Of a stretch of 64,000 bases of DNA, positions 28,444-38,488 are shown piece after piece (position 1 is the stretch's first letter; every line of letters begins with the position of its first letter). Source of the stretch: Hyphomicrobiales bacterium (GTDB lineage Bacteria; Pseudomonadota; Alphaproteobacteria; Rhizobiales; Rhizobiaceae); contig JAAEOH010000118.1 in assembly GCA_024244645.1 (NCBI GenBank), positions 1 to 64,000 on the forward strand. The letters are read 5' to 3'. The position numbers and the translations under genes were made by a program. The notes beneath the pieces are model-generated. The model was not told the origin of the DNA. It saw only the letters and a list, made by a program, of their open reading frames with translations, and searched no databases.

Positions 28444-30573
28444 TCAACGGGTGCCGTGAGATCCGCCTGCCCCGGCCCGCTCCCGCGCCTGTTTCAAACG
28501 CGCGACGGCTTCGCGCATCTGCCGGATATCAGTGCGAATGCTCTCCGCTTCCTCATCAAAATCCTGATATTCAGGCGCGGTTTCCGGAGCGGCATCATCA
28601 ACCCAGCCGAGCTCTTCTTCCAGATCGGCATGCGGATAACGCGCGGTGTCGTCGAGGACAGGAATTTCGTCCGCTAGGCCGTCGTCGTTTGCAGGCTCCA
28701 ACGGAATGATCTCGGACACGACGTTGTCACCTTGAAGCCACGCTTTGACCGATGCGCCTTCATCATTGGCTTTCGATAAATCGTCGAACTCGGGTGCCGT
28801 CATTTCAACCGGACCAGGCCGAGAATTTACAGCATTTGAAAAACTGGTAGAAATGCTGCGGTAGGCACCAAGCAGAAGTGCGACCGCCAGACCAATGAAA
28901 AATCCAGCGAACATACCGGCGATCGCAATGATCTTGCGGGAGGGACCGATAGGCCTCAGAGCCGGCGTCGCTTCCGAAATGATCCGGATATTGCTGGTAT
29001 TGAGATTCTGCTGCTCGCGGGTCTCGCGCGCTCTTTTCAAAAACGATTCGTAAATCTCGGAGGTCGCATTGGCATCGCGTTCGAGCTCGCGCAACCGCAC
29101 CAGATCGCCGGACGTCGCGACCTGTTTGCTCTTGAGTATCGCAAGGTCCGCTGCCAGCTTCTGTTCCGACTGGATGATCCGCCGCAGTTCCGTCTGCGAT
29201 GCTTCAACGATGCGGCGCAGTTCGTTGCTGATCTCCGAACGCGCCGTCTTCAGCGCCTGCTCGGCGGCGATGCGCTGCGGATGGCGCGGACCCAGGCTGG
29301 TGCTGCGCGCATCGGATACACGTTTGGCGCTGGCATATGCGCCGCGCAGTTCGCTTACCGTCGATGATTGCAATATTTCGGGCGAGGTGCCGGACAGAAG
29401 CGAATCGATATCGAGCTTGCTTGCCGATTCCGCTTTCACCTGGATTTCCGCCTTCTGTGCCCTGAGCTGTGCCAGCTGCTGGTTGAGCCTGATGATCTGC
29501 TCGTCGCTGATAAGGCTGCCACCCGCATTGACCAGATCATTGTCAGCCTTGTACTGCTCCACGCGCCGCTCGGCGATCTCGACATCATGGCGAAGCTCAT
29601 CGAGCTGCCGCGTCAGAGCTGCGGTGGTGCGCTCAAACAACGCTGACTGTGATTTGCGCTGGTTGGCGATGTAGACATTGACGATGCGGTTGGCGATCAG
29701 CGCAGACTTCGCAGGATCTTCGGTTGCCACATCGACATAAACGATAAAGGTTTTGTCACCGCGAAAGACGTTGACCGCACGCGCCAGAGACTGAACGGCC
29801 ATAAATGTGCGGTTGCTCTCACCGCCTCCCTGACTGGAAAAAAGACCGCGGATAAAACCCGTGACGGTGCCAATACCGATGCCGCCGCCAACAGTGCCAT
29901 TGAACTCGGGATCCTCGTCAAGCTTCAAATCGGCCACCACGGCCTGAAGCACCGGGCTAGAATCGACAATCTGCACCTGGCTGTCGACCAGCGCCAAAAT
30001 GGCATCAGCCGAGTAGGATTGCGGGAGAAAATCGGTATCGGTCAGGCGCAATTCGCGCGGATCAAGAACAAACTGGCTTACGGACTCGTATTTGTGCGGA
30101 GTCGACAATGCCATCATCACGCCAAGCGCCGCACCGAGGATCGAGGTGAACACGACAAACAGCCGATAACGCCAGGCTGTGGAAATCATCACGACGGGGT
30201 CTATCAGCGCTCCACTTGTCGTGTTGCGTGGTGCGGGCTGCGGTTCGGCGACAGCATCGTCGAACGCATTCTCGCGCCGGTGCGCATAAGTCTCATTTGC
30301 GTCGTCTGCCGCCTGTGCCCGTGTTGGCCCCGTATCCGGGTCGTCACCATTGGCGGCGGGGGCCGTCTCTGCACGCATGCGGTTAAAGGCTTCAATCCTT
30401 GTGGCCCTGCGATCGCCAGTGGTCGCGGGGTCGTATTCAGTGAACCGGGCATCCTGTTGCAGCGCCTCAGCGGACTCGCCAAGGGGCTCGGCCGACGGCT
30501 TTGTACGGTCATCCGTGTAGTCGAGGAGTGACCTGCACCTTCCCCTGTTTTTGCTGGAATCCGGATCGAACAT
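28444..30573 (-). CDS. GumC/Wzz-type exopolysaccharide chain-length/export protein
   Basis: Wzz-like N-terminal TM (AWRYRLFVVFTSILGAALGVMMALSTPHKYESVSQFVLDPR), coiled-coil, C-terminal TM with Pro-rich motif; no Walker A motif found in the C-terminus. Confidence 0.85.
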   Translation of the reverse strand: MFDPDSSKNRGRCRSLLDYTDDRTKPSAEPLGESAEALQQDARFTEYDPATTGDRRATRIEAFNRMRAETAPAANGDDPDTGPTRAQAADDANETYAHRRENAFDDAVAEPQPAPRNTTSGALIDPVVMISTAWRYRLFVVFTSILGAALGVMMALSTPHKYESVSQFVLDPRELRLTDTDFLPQSYSADAILALVDSQVQIVDSSPVLQAVVADLKLDEDPEFNGTVGGGIGIGTVTGFIRGLFSSQGGGESNRTFMAVQSLARAVNVFRGDKTFIVYVDVATEDPAKSALIANRIVNVYIANQRKSQSALFERTTAALTRQLDELRHDVEIAERRVEQYKADNDLVNAGGSLISDEQIIRLNQQLAQLRAQKAEIQVKAESASKLDIDSLLSGTSPEILQSSTVSELRGAYASAKRVSDARSTSLGPRHPQRIAAEQALKTARSEISNELRRIVEASQTELRRIIQSEQKLAADLAILKSKQVATSGDLVRLRELERDANATSEIYESFLKRARETREQQNLNTSNIRIISEATPALRPIGPSRKIIAIAGMFAGFFIGLAVALLLGAYRSISTSFSNAVNSRPGPVEMTAPEFDDLSKANDEGASVKAWLQGDNVVSEIIPLEPANDDGLADEIPVLDDTARYPHADLEEELGWVDDAAPETAPEYQDFDEEAESIRTDIRQMREAVARLKQARERAGAGGSHGTR

Positions 30574-30722
30574 AAAAACCTTCCGAACGCTGGCTGGATA
30601 AATGCCGGCCCCTGACTAACGCAACCTAAAGAATCATGGGAAATAATTGGTTAACGTTCATTGACGCAAAATCCACCTCCCATCCTCTCATATCCCGGCC
30701 CGAATTGTGGGAGAATTCCTGG

Positions 30723-31832
30723 TTAAACCGCCAGATAGCGCTGAATTACGTCATGCATCGGCTTTGGCTTCAACCGATCGTCAAACGGCAGCGGGCGGTT
30801 CTTTGCGCCTCTTCTGTGGGGCATGACATCAGCAATCCAAGAATAACGATCGCTCAGGCCCCAGGTGGATAGCGAACGGGGCAGATCCGCCGAAAAGGCG
30901 GCGTCGAGGAAATTGTCGACATGTTCAGCGGCCATTTCGTCGCGGACAGACGGGTTGATTGGCAGCTTCCAGTCGATCACATCCAGTTCGGTGATGCGGT
31001 AACCAACTCCCAGCGCTTTCAAGTCTTTGATAAACCGTCCAAATTCTTTATGGGCAATGGGAATTTCAGGATAAAGGTGTCCCTGGACCCCGATCGCGTC
31101 AATCCGCAGGTTCCTGTCCTGCAGCCGGCGAACAAGATCCAGCGTTGCCCTGCGGCGCGCATCGTAGCGAGCACCGCGAAATTCCAGATCGTAGTCGTTG
31201 ATTGCAAGTTCAGCCTCTGGTGCTGCTTCGGCGGCGGCGGCAAAGGCAGTGTCCACATGGGACGGTCCAAGCAGCCTCATCCACAGGCTGTCGCGCCACG
31301 GACCTTCGTTGACCGGATCATGGGCGACGACCTCGTTGACAACATCCCAGCTTGGCACCCTGCCGGCAAAGTGAGCCGCGACACTGCGCACATGGTCGAT
31401 CAGAGTCTGCCGTGCTCTGGCGGCCGTGTCGATTTCTTCAACCCAGGCAGGCAGCGCCGTATACCACACGAAGGTGTGGCCATAGGTGCCGCGACCATGC
31501 GTTTCTGCAAAGGAAACAATGCCTTCGGCGGGAAGGTAGTCGAATTCACCTGGCGCGCGTTGCAACAGACTCCACTTCAGCGAATTCATCGGAAAGATCA
31601 TATCGCAATGGTTGACGAACAAAGCCTTGTAGTCGGCATCGCTGATGAAGTGCTGATATTCAAGCGCCGCGCCGTAGGGTATGCGACGCTTGACCGGCGA
31701 AGCCTGGGCACCGCCGGGACGCGCCATGGCACCGGCCAGAACAGCCGCTCCGGCACCGGCCACAACAGAACGCCGTGTTAAGGAATTTGCGCTAGTTCTT
31801 TTGGCGGCGACAACCCCGTGATCTGCTGACAT
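30723..31832 (-). CDS. Secreted GH10 (endo-1,4-beta-xylanase-type) glycoside hydrolase
   Basis: Tat-type signal SLTRRSVVAGAGAAVLAGAM; GH10 motifs HTFVWYTALPAW, SWDVVNEV (acid/base), YRITELDVID (nucleophile). Confidence 0.9.
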   Translation of the reverse strand: MSADHGVVAAKRTSANSLTRRSVVAGAGAAVLAGAMARPGGAQASPVKRRIPYGAALEYQHFISDADYKALFVNHCDMIFPMNSLKWSLLQRAPGEFDYLPAEGIVSFAETHGRGTYGHTFVWYTALPAWVEEIDTAARARQTLIDHVRSVAAHFAGRVPSWDVVNEVVAHDPVNEGPWRDSLWMRLLGPSHVDTAFAAAAEAAPEAELAINDYDLEFRGARYDARRRATLDLVRRLQDRNLRIDAIGVQGHLYPEIPIAHKEFGRFIKDLKALGVGYRITELDVIDWKLPINPSVRDEMAAEHVDNFLDAAFSADLPRSLSTWGLSDRYSWIADVMPHRRGAKNRPLPFDDRLKPKPMHDVIQRYLAV

Positions 31833-31873
31833 GTCTACGCACTTCACCCAATTATGATATCCGGTGGACAAGA

Positions 31874-33139
31874 GTGCCACAAAACTGGCTAGAATTTGTT
31901 AAGCGCAACATAGGTATTTTAAGAGGCTACATCTGGGCGCTCAGCGGTTCTGCCGGCCGCCTCGTCATTTCGCTTGCCTATTTCATCGCCATCGCAAATA
32001 CGCTGTCGATCGCCGAATTCGGCATATTCGCGACAACATCCGCGATGGGGGTCGTGCTGTCGCGGATTGCGGCACTGGGTTTTTCATCGCCGCTATACCG
32101 TGCGGCAACCGTCAAGCCGCGGCTGATCGGCGCCTACTCAGTCGGCTATATTCTTGCTCTTGTCATTTCCGTGCCGCTTGTCGTGGTGGCGGCGACAATC
32201 GCTTATTTTCTGGTATTTTCAGCCGATATTACGCCCGTTACATTTGGCGTTATCATCGTATCTGAGACGCTGTTCTGGCGGTCTGCGGAGATCGTCATGA
32301 TTGTCTGCAACGGCATGGGCCGGTTTGGGCGCGCCGCGATGCTGGTTGTCATCGGATTCGCCGCGCGCGCGAGCGCCGCTCTGCTGTTTACCCTTCTCGA
32401 TAATCCAAGCCTCGCGATCTGGGCATGGTACTACTTCGCTGCCAACGCGATTGTGATGGTTGTCGCACTCGGTGTGTTCTATCCCAGATACAGCCTGCGC
32501 TGGTCGCCGGCGCTTTATATGAGGCGGTGGCGCGATTCCATCTCCGTCGCCGGCGCCGAAATCCTGTTTTACCTGCAATCCGAACTCGACAAGCTGCTGG
32601 TCCTGAGTATCGGCGGGCCTGTCACAGCCGGTCTCTATGCCATTATCATGCGGCTGGTCGACCTCACGGCACTGCCCGTACGCACCTTCAACATGATGCT
32701 GGTGCAGGCGATCATGCGCTCGCGCGACACGGTCGCCTCGCTTAATACCCGCATCATGATCGAGGCCGGTGTCGCACTGACGTCGACGGCGGCGCTGCTG
32801 TTCTTTGCCGTCTTCCTGACAATCTATCCAGAAGCGCTCGGCAAGAATGTCGCTGAAGCCGCACCGCTGCTCATCCTGGTCGTGGCGGTGCCGGCATTGC
32901 GCAATCTCATTGAATACCAGTCGGAGCTGCTATACGCGACCGGCTGTACCTTCATCCGTACCATCAATCTGACGCTCATCGGGCTCGCCAAAGCGGCGAT
33001 GCTTTCAGCTCTGCTTGTGACCTACAGCCATGTCAGTGACTGGGCTCCGCTGTTGAACGGGGTCTTCCTGCTGCTTTATCTGCTCTCGGCAGCACTAACC
33101 TATCCGGCACTGCGCAAATCCGCCGAACGGGTGATCTAG
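31874..33139 (+). CDS. Polysaccharide flippase (Wzx/MATE-like)
   Basis: 421 aa, multiple TM; VISLAYFIAIANTLSIAEFGIFATTSAMGVVLSRIAALGFSSPLYRA. Confidence 0.85.
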   Translation: MPQNWLEFVKRNIGILRGYIWALSGSAGRLVISLAYFIAIANTLSIAEFGIFATTSAMGVVLSRIAALGFSSPLYRAATVKPRLIGAYSVGYILALVISVPLVVVAATIAYFLVFSADITPVTFGVIIVSETLFWRSAEIVMIVCNGMGRFGRAAMLVVIGFAARASAALLFTLLDNPSLAIWAWYYFAANAIVMVVALGVFYPRYSLRWSPALYMRRWRDSISVAGAEILFYLQSELDKLLVLSIGGPVTAGLYAIIMRLVDLTALPVRTFNMMLVQAIMRSRDTVASLNTRIMIEAGVALTSTAALLFFAVFLTIYPEALGKNVAEAAPLLILVVAVPALRNLIEYQSELLYATGCTFIRTINLTLIGLAKAAMLSALLVTYSHVSDWAPLLNGVFLLLYLLSAALTYPALRKSAERVI

Positions 33140-33160
33140 GTTCATCCAAGTTCGATGAAC

Positions 33161-34030
33161 TCAAGGCAGCACAATTTCGCGAATGTCCCCCAGCTCGAAG
33201 CCGATAAAGGACTGGATGCCGATGCCGATCTGGTGCGGTTCAAGCTGCTGGATAAATGAACGAAGGTCCGGCTGATAGCCCGGACCGCTCGCAAACCACA
33301 TGACATGGCATAGCGCGTCAGCGCTGTGGACGTGCCCTGCGCCATTCAGGCAATTGTCGACAAACCGGCCGTAGAGCGTGCATTCGGATATGGCACGGTT
33401 GCCGGCAACAGTGCGCATCCAGTTGGTGCCAGAAACGTCTTCGATTCGATCAAGCAAGGCGGCGAGAGTGTCGGTGCGCCAGCCGATCAATGTGTTGATA
33501 TAGTCATGATATGGCGGTGAACCAGACCTTTCCGGCTGACCCAGCAGCCTGTCGGCTCTTTTCACCCAACTCCGATGGTCCACCCTTTCGACCGGCATTG
33601 CATTGTCGCGACGATAGAGCCTGAGCAGGTCCCGCTCCCAAAGATCCGCCGGATCAAAGTCACGCAATAGGGCGACATCGGAATCAGCTGAAAAAATCGT
33701 GTCCTCTTCAAGCAACCGCCCCATACCGAGCCGGCGCAGTTGCTGAACGTGCCAGCCTCTCAGCGGTGCGGCACGCGGTCCCAACCAGATGCGGCGGCGG
33801 CCAAATGTCAGGGGATCGGGAAACGGACGCAGCCAGTCCGGCAGTATCTCGCGCTCGTCGACAATATGGCGGCGCGTGTCCTGCAACGTTTTGAACCGGG
33901 CGACATCACGCTGCTCAACCAGGATATAGTGGTTCCAGCTGCCCTTGAGCCGCGCGTCCATACTGTCGCACAACAACCGGCATCGTTCAAAGTCCGCCGC
34001 ATAGGATGCCGTAACCACGGCTGTGCGCAT
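33161..34030 (-). CDS. DUF6492-like putative glycosyltransferase
   Basis: MRTAVVTASYAADFERCRLLCDSMDARLKGSWNHYILVEQRDVARFKTL...DSDVALLRDFDP. Confidence 0.7.
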   Translation of the reverse strand: MRTAVVTASYAADFERCRLLCDSMDARLKGSWNHYILVEQRDVARFKTLQDTRRHIVDEREILPDWLRPFPDPLTFGRRRIWLGPRAAPLRGWHVQQLRRLGMGRLLEEDTIFSADSDVALLRDFDPADLWERDLLRLYRRDNAMPVERVDHRSWVKRADRLLGQPERSGSPPYHDYINTLIGWRTDTLAALLDRIEDVSGTNWMRTVAGNRAISECTLYGRFVDNCLNGAGHVHSADALCHVMWFASGPGYQPDLRSFIQQLEPHQIGIGIQSFIGFELGDIREIVLP

Positions 34031-34061
34031 CTTGTTTTTCGAGTAGCCCATTCAAAGCCTG

Positions 34062-34844
34062 TCAGGCGGCGGCCGGTCTTGCGCGAGAATATTTGTACCG
34101 CAGCACGCGCAGCAGAAATAGCGGGTTGCCGAGTATGTAGCGTCGCCAAAGGCGGCGCGGTTCCCAAAATAGCCTGAAAACCCATTCGCTGCGCAGTTTT
34201 CTGATGAAACTCGGCGCGCGCGGCACCGATTCTGAAACAAAATCGAAAAGCGCTCCGACGCTAATGACGACTTTGCCGTGCTCTTTGCCGATATTGTGTT
34301 CTATCCACAATTCCTGCAGCGGGCTTCCCATGGCCACCAAAACGATATCGGGTTTCAGTGCCGCCAGTTTTTCAAGAACGGTGCCGCAATTGTTCTTTTC
34401 GAAGTAACCGTCCGAAACAGCGACGAATTCATGCCACGGCGTCTGTTGCTGGAACATGCTGGTCGCCTTGGACAAAACCTTATGCTGTGCACCGATCAAC
34501 GCCACCCGTCTCGGTTTGACCAGGTAGGTCAGCAGAGCAGGCACAAAATCAGTGCCGTTGAGATTGGCAGGAAATGGCGTCCCGTAAAGCGCTCTTGCCG
34601 CGAGATCCACACCGAAACCGTCCGGCAGAACCGTGCAGCGTTCCAGCGCCGCATGGTATTGCTGATTTGTCATCGCCATATTGGCGTTGTGGGCGTTAAG
34701 GAATGCAAGGATGGTCTGTTGGTCGGACGACAGTGCCTGCCTGATGCCGTCAAATGCCTGCGACCAGCCAAGCCAGGCCACGTCAATGTCAAGGATTTCC
34801 CGACCCGCCGGTTTGGACTCTGTATTAACCAAGGTCTGCTGCAT
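34062..34844 (-). CDS. WecG/TagA/CpsF family glycosyltransferase
   Basis: TILAFLNAHNANMAMTNQQYHAALERCTVLPDGFGVDLAARALYG; PDIVLVAMGSPLQELWIEHN. Confidence 0.92.
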   Translation of the reverse strand: MQQTLVNTESKPAGREILDIDVAWLGWSQAFDGIRQALSSDQQTILAFLNAHNANMAMTNQQYHAALERCTVLPDGFGVDLAARALYGTPFPANLNGTDFVPALLTYLVKPRRVALIGAQHKVLSKATSMFQQQTPWHEFVAVSDGYFEKNNCGTVLEKLAALKPDIVLVAMGSPLQELWIEHNIGKEHGKVVISVGALFDFVSESVPRAPSFIRKLRSEWVFRLFWEPRRLWRRYILGNPLFLLRVLRYKYSRARPAAA

Positions 34845-34904
34845 CTGCTTCTCTGTCAGTTGCGACGGGCGGAACCGTTTGCCAGCTCAATCTGTCACAC
34901 AACT

Positions 34905-34920
34905 CCTTGAATATTCAAGG
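34905..34920. promoter_or_regulatory. 16-bp perfect palindrome CCTTGAATATTCAAGG
   Basis: About 60 bp upstream of the WecG-family gene start; second dyad CTATCTT-N5-AAGATAG at 34982-35000. Confidence 0.5.
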
Positions 34921-35052
34921 AATATTCGTACTAAATTCAGCTGAACGGTAGACATTGGTTAATCTGCTATACAGCCGAATTCTATCTTCAATCAAGATAG
35001 TCGGTCTGTTGACGCAATCCCATAGTTTCAGGCCGATACGGGAACTATTTTG

Positions 35053-36219
35053 TCAAATTGCGTTAACGCCCCTGCCGACGGCATCCAGCAGCATCTTCTT
35101 TTGACGGGCGTGAAACAGGCACCCATCCATTTCCGTGCTCTTGCCGCGTGCCGCGTCCTGGAGCTTCTCGACAAGTGCTCTCGCAAATGCGTCAGGATCA
35201 TCGGTTACCGTGCAATTTGGCGGCACTTGCCCGATGCCGCGCACCGCGATATTCGTGGCAACACAAGGCAAACCGGCCTCAAAAGCTTCAATTGCCTTGA
35301 GCTGCACGCCGGTCCCGGCCGTACTTGCCAACGGCACCACGGAGCAGGAGCGAAGAAACGCTCCCGCATCGGCAACGCGTCCCAAAAACCTGACCCCCGG
35401 GTGGTCGTTGTACGTGGGCAAACCAGCAAGGTCGCCGGCTATGGCGATACTTGTCTCGGGCGGCAATTTGCCGGCGATCTGCGTCAAAAACCATTCAAGC
35501 CCAATCCGGTTCGGTCGCCAGCTCCAGCTGCCGATCAATCCAATATCATAGCGAATGTTCCGATCACGCGGCAGCGGATCCGGTGCAGCCATCGTGGTGA
35601 CGAGCGGCAGGGTGGAAGAACGGCTGTCATCGTCGCCAGCCAGTGTTTTCCTGTCATCCTCGGATAGCGTCCAAACGAATCTGGATTGGCGACAGAGCGT
35701 CTCTTCAAGCCGCGCAATCAAACGCGCTTCGCGAGCAAACAGGAACCGTTCAAAAGCACCGGTGCTGTTGCCGGCATTTTCAGCTGCAGACCGCGCTTCG
35801 ACATTGTGTGCGACAAAGATCGTCGGGTATTCGCCGATTTCCCTGATGAATGCGCCCGGCAGTTGCACGGAGTTGAGAACCAACCCGTCAAAGGGCGCCA
35901 GGTCTGCCAGCCCGGCAAGAAATGCTTGTGTCCCACAAGCCAGCATTTTGGCTGACGAAAAGGTTGTTCGGTGTGTCAGTGCGGTCGCCAGCCAGCGCAA
36001 TTTGGTGGTTGTTGCCACTCTGGATGTGGTGATTTCCTGTTCTCCGAGAACGACGCAACCATCAGCCTCGGCGAGTTCCGCACCAGGCGATTTGTAGCCA
36101 AGCATGGAGACCTTGATACCGCGCTCGCGCAACGCATCCAGAATGACGCGATTTGCAATGTCAAAACCCGATGCCGGGTTTGCGACAGGCAGCAGTGACG
36201 AGACGAATACCAGATGCAT
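35053..36219 (-). CDS. Glycosyltransferase (GT4-type, GT-B)
   Basis: MHLVFVSSLLPVANPASGFDIANRVILDALRERG; C-terminal LASTAGTGVQLKAIEAFEAGLPCVATN. Confidence 0.8.
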   Translation of the reverse strand: MHLVFVSSLLPVANPASGFDIANRVILDALRERGIKVSMLGYKSPGAELAEADGCVVLGEQEITTSRVATTTKLRWLATALTHRTTFSSAKMLACGTQAFLAGLADLAPFDGLVLNSVQLPGAFIREIGEYPTIFVAHNVEARSAAENAGNSTGAFERFLFAREARLIARLEETLCRQSRFVWTLSEDDRKTLAGDDDSRSSTLPLVTTMAAPDPLPRDRNIRYDIGLIGSWSWRPNRIGLEWFLTQIAGKLPPETSIAIAGDLAGLPTYNDHPGVRFLGRVADAGAFLRSCSVVPLASTAGTGVQLKAIEAFEAGLPCVATNIAVRGIGQVPPNCTVTDDPDAFARALVEKLQDAARGKSTEMDGCLFHARQKKMLLDAVGRGVNAI

Positions 36220-36286
36220 TTGGCTTCTTTCCATGCGCTCCAAAGCTCAGTCAGACCCGGCGCAAAAGATAGGCCAAAAAGATGAA

Positions 36287-36321
36287 CGCCCGGTATTCAG
36301 CTTGTTTGTGAATACCGGGCG
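36287..36321 (-). terminator. Hairpin downstream of NCS2 permease
   Basis: CGCCCGGTATTCA-N9-TGAATACCGGGCG, followed on the minus strand by TTCATCTTTTT. Confidence 0.55.
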
Positions 36322-36409
36322 AAAGCGCAATGTGACGACTGCGGTCCAAAATACCGTGGCCGAGATTGCGAAAGCCCCGGCGGTACCGGAGCTCTCGCTG
36401 CTGTTTCGG

Positions 36410-37852
36410 TCAGCTGTCCTCAGGGGCCGGAATCGACCCGGTGGAATGGCCGGACATGCCGCCGGATACCTCCTCGACCGATTCGTCAGCCAGTTCCTCA
36501 GGCAGGACAAGGTTCAGCACGATGGCGATCAGTGCCGCCGGCAACAGACCCGAAGTCAGCAAGATGCGCACTGTGTCGTGTGTGTACTGTACCGCTTTGG
36601 GTTCAAGCTGCAGACCGAGGCCAATCGACAGGGCTATGGCAAAGATGACCATGTTGCGCCGGTTCCAATGGACATCCGACAACATCGACATGCCGGCGGC
36701 CACCACCATGCCGAACATGACGATAACGCCGCCTCCCAGCACCTCGATCGGCACCGTGCGGATGACCGCCCCGACCTTGGGGATGAGCCCGCAGATGATC
36801 AGGAAGATGGCACCGAAAGTGACGACATGGCGGCTCATGACGCCGGTCATGGCAATCAGCCCGACATTCTGGCTGAATGACGTATTGGGCAGACCGCCGA
36901 AAATGCCGGCGACTGCGGTTCCAACACCATCCGCATAAGTCGCACCGCGGATTTCATGGTCGGTTGCTTCGCGTCCGGCACCACCCTTGGTGATCCCGGA
37001 AACGTCGCCGACGGTTTCCACCGCAGACACAAAGGCCATCAGGCAGAACCCGATCACCGCGGCAATGGAAAACTCGAAGCCGTATTTTAACGGCTGCGGC
37101 AAGGCAAATGCGGCCGCATTGTTCCAGCTTCCGGCGATGGCGTCGAAAGAAAGTATGCCCACCAGGAGTGCGTAGACATATCCGACAATAATCCCCAGAA
37201 GCACCGCTGAAATGGAAAGCATGCCGCGGGCGAAGAATTTAAGTCCCAGCGTCACAATGATCACCAACAACGCTGCCGACCAGTTCAAAAGGCTGCCATA
37301 TTCGGGCTGATCGATGGCGGGTACACCGCCAACCGCGTATTGGATACCGACTTTCACCAGGGCAAGGCCGATCATCATCACCACGAGCCCGGTGACAAGT
37401 GGCGGCAATGCAAAACGGATCTTGCCGATGAACGTTCCCAGTATCGCATGGAAAACGCCGCCGATGATCACACCGCCAAACAGGGCGGCCAGACCATCGA
37501 CGCCCTTTCCGGCGACAATCGGGATCATGATGGGCAGAAAGGCAAAGCTCGTCCCCTGCACAATCGGCAATGCTGCGCCGATCGGTCCGATGGTGATTGT
37601 CTGCAGAAGCGTGGCGACGCCCGCGAACAGCATCGACATCTGGATCAGATAAAGCAGTTGCGGAAAGTCCGGCGAATTCGATCCGAAACCGAATCCGGCA
37701 GCACCGGCCACGATGATCGCCGGCGTCACGTTGGAGACGAACATCGCAAGAACGTGCTGTATGCCCAGCGGGATCGCCTTGTGTAGCGATGGTGTGTAAT
37801 TCGGATCTCTAAGTTGGTCGGGTGTTCCTAACCCGGTATCTGCATCTGCCAT
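36410..37852 (-). CDS. Nucleobase:cation symporter-2 (uracil/xanthine/urate) permease
   Basis: LGIQHVLAMFVSNVTPAIIVAGAAGFG; ALPIVQGTSFAFLPIMIPI; VGDVSGITKGGAGREATDHEIRGATYADGVGTAVAGIFGGLPNTSFSQNVGLIAMTGV. Confidence 0.95.
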   Translation of the reverse strand: MADADTGLGTPDQLRDPNYTPSLHKAIPLGIQHVLAMFVSNVTPAIIVAGAAGFGFGSNSPDFPQLLYLIQMSMLFAGVATLLQTITIGPIGAALPIVQGTSFAFLPIMIPIVAGKGVDGLAALFGGVIIGGVFHAILGTFIGKIRFALPPLVTGLVVMMIGLALVKVGIQYAVGGVPAIDQPEYGSLLNWSAALLVIIVTLGLKFFARGMLSISAVLLGIIVGYVYALLVGILSFDAIAGSWNNAAAFALPQPLKYGFEFSIAAVIGFCLMAFVSAVETVGDVSGITKGGAGREATDHEIRGATYADGVGTAVAGIFGGLPNTSFSQNVGLIAMTGVMSRHVVTFGAIFLIICGLIPKVGAVIRTVPIEVLGGGVIVMFGMVVAAGMSMLSDVHWNRRNMVIFAIALSIGLGLQLEPKAVQYTHDTVRILLTSGLLPAALIAIVLNLVLPEELADESVEEVSGGMSGHSTGSIPAPEDS

Positions 37853-38488
37853 TGCTGCTCCTCCCAAAAAGCGTGGCTCGCTGAATCTACTCCTAGTGCA
37901 CACAACCGACTCGATAACGCCGCGCGTGAACTGAGAAATGCAATGAAGGTGTTTGGCACGCAAAACTGCTCGTCAGCCGGCTCCCAATCCGGCTGTGCGA
38001 TCCTGGAAAAGCATGGTGCGGCCCGAACAGCGTTGCCGTCCTTTAGCGAATCACGCCTGAAATTCCAAAAATCTCCTCCCCAGCGACATCATACTACTGA
38101 AAACGACCTGAGCCATTTTCAAAATTCGTTTGAAGAACTTTCGCGGAGTGTACCGGAAGCCAATGCGGCAATGATTCCTGCAACACGCCAGGTTGGAGGT
38201 CACGCGTCAAACATCACTGAAACCGTTGTCGCGTAAGGGAATTGTTAACTCTAAGATGAGTTTTTGGCGCAGCAAGAAATATATTTTACCATGCGAAACA
38301 CTGTGATCCAGGCCTGTGTATAATCCGCTCAACAAGGTGGGGATTGCCGCTGCAGGCGGCGGTCAGAGGCACTTTTTCCTTCGAAACGCTTCGTCGCGGC
38401 GCCGATGTTATGAATTCGCTAATTCAGCGGCAGTATCGTTAAAATACAGGCAATCGCATTGCTACCGATACTATACAGGCTGCTCGAC

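Noticed and set aside
31019-31781. ORF 30921..31781 and others antisense to the GH10 gene
   Set aside because: Shadow ORFs; the GH10 frame has all catalytic motifs.
33140-33162. GTTCATC-N7-GATGAAC as a terminator
   Set aside because: Short stem, no T-tract, overlaps the 3' end of the minus-strand gene.
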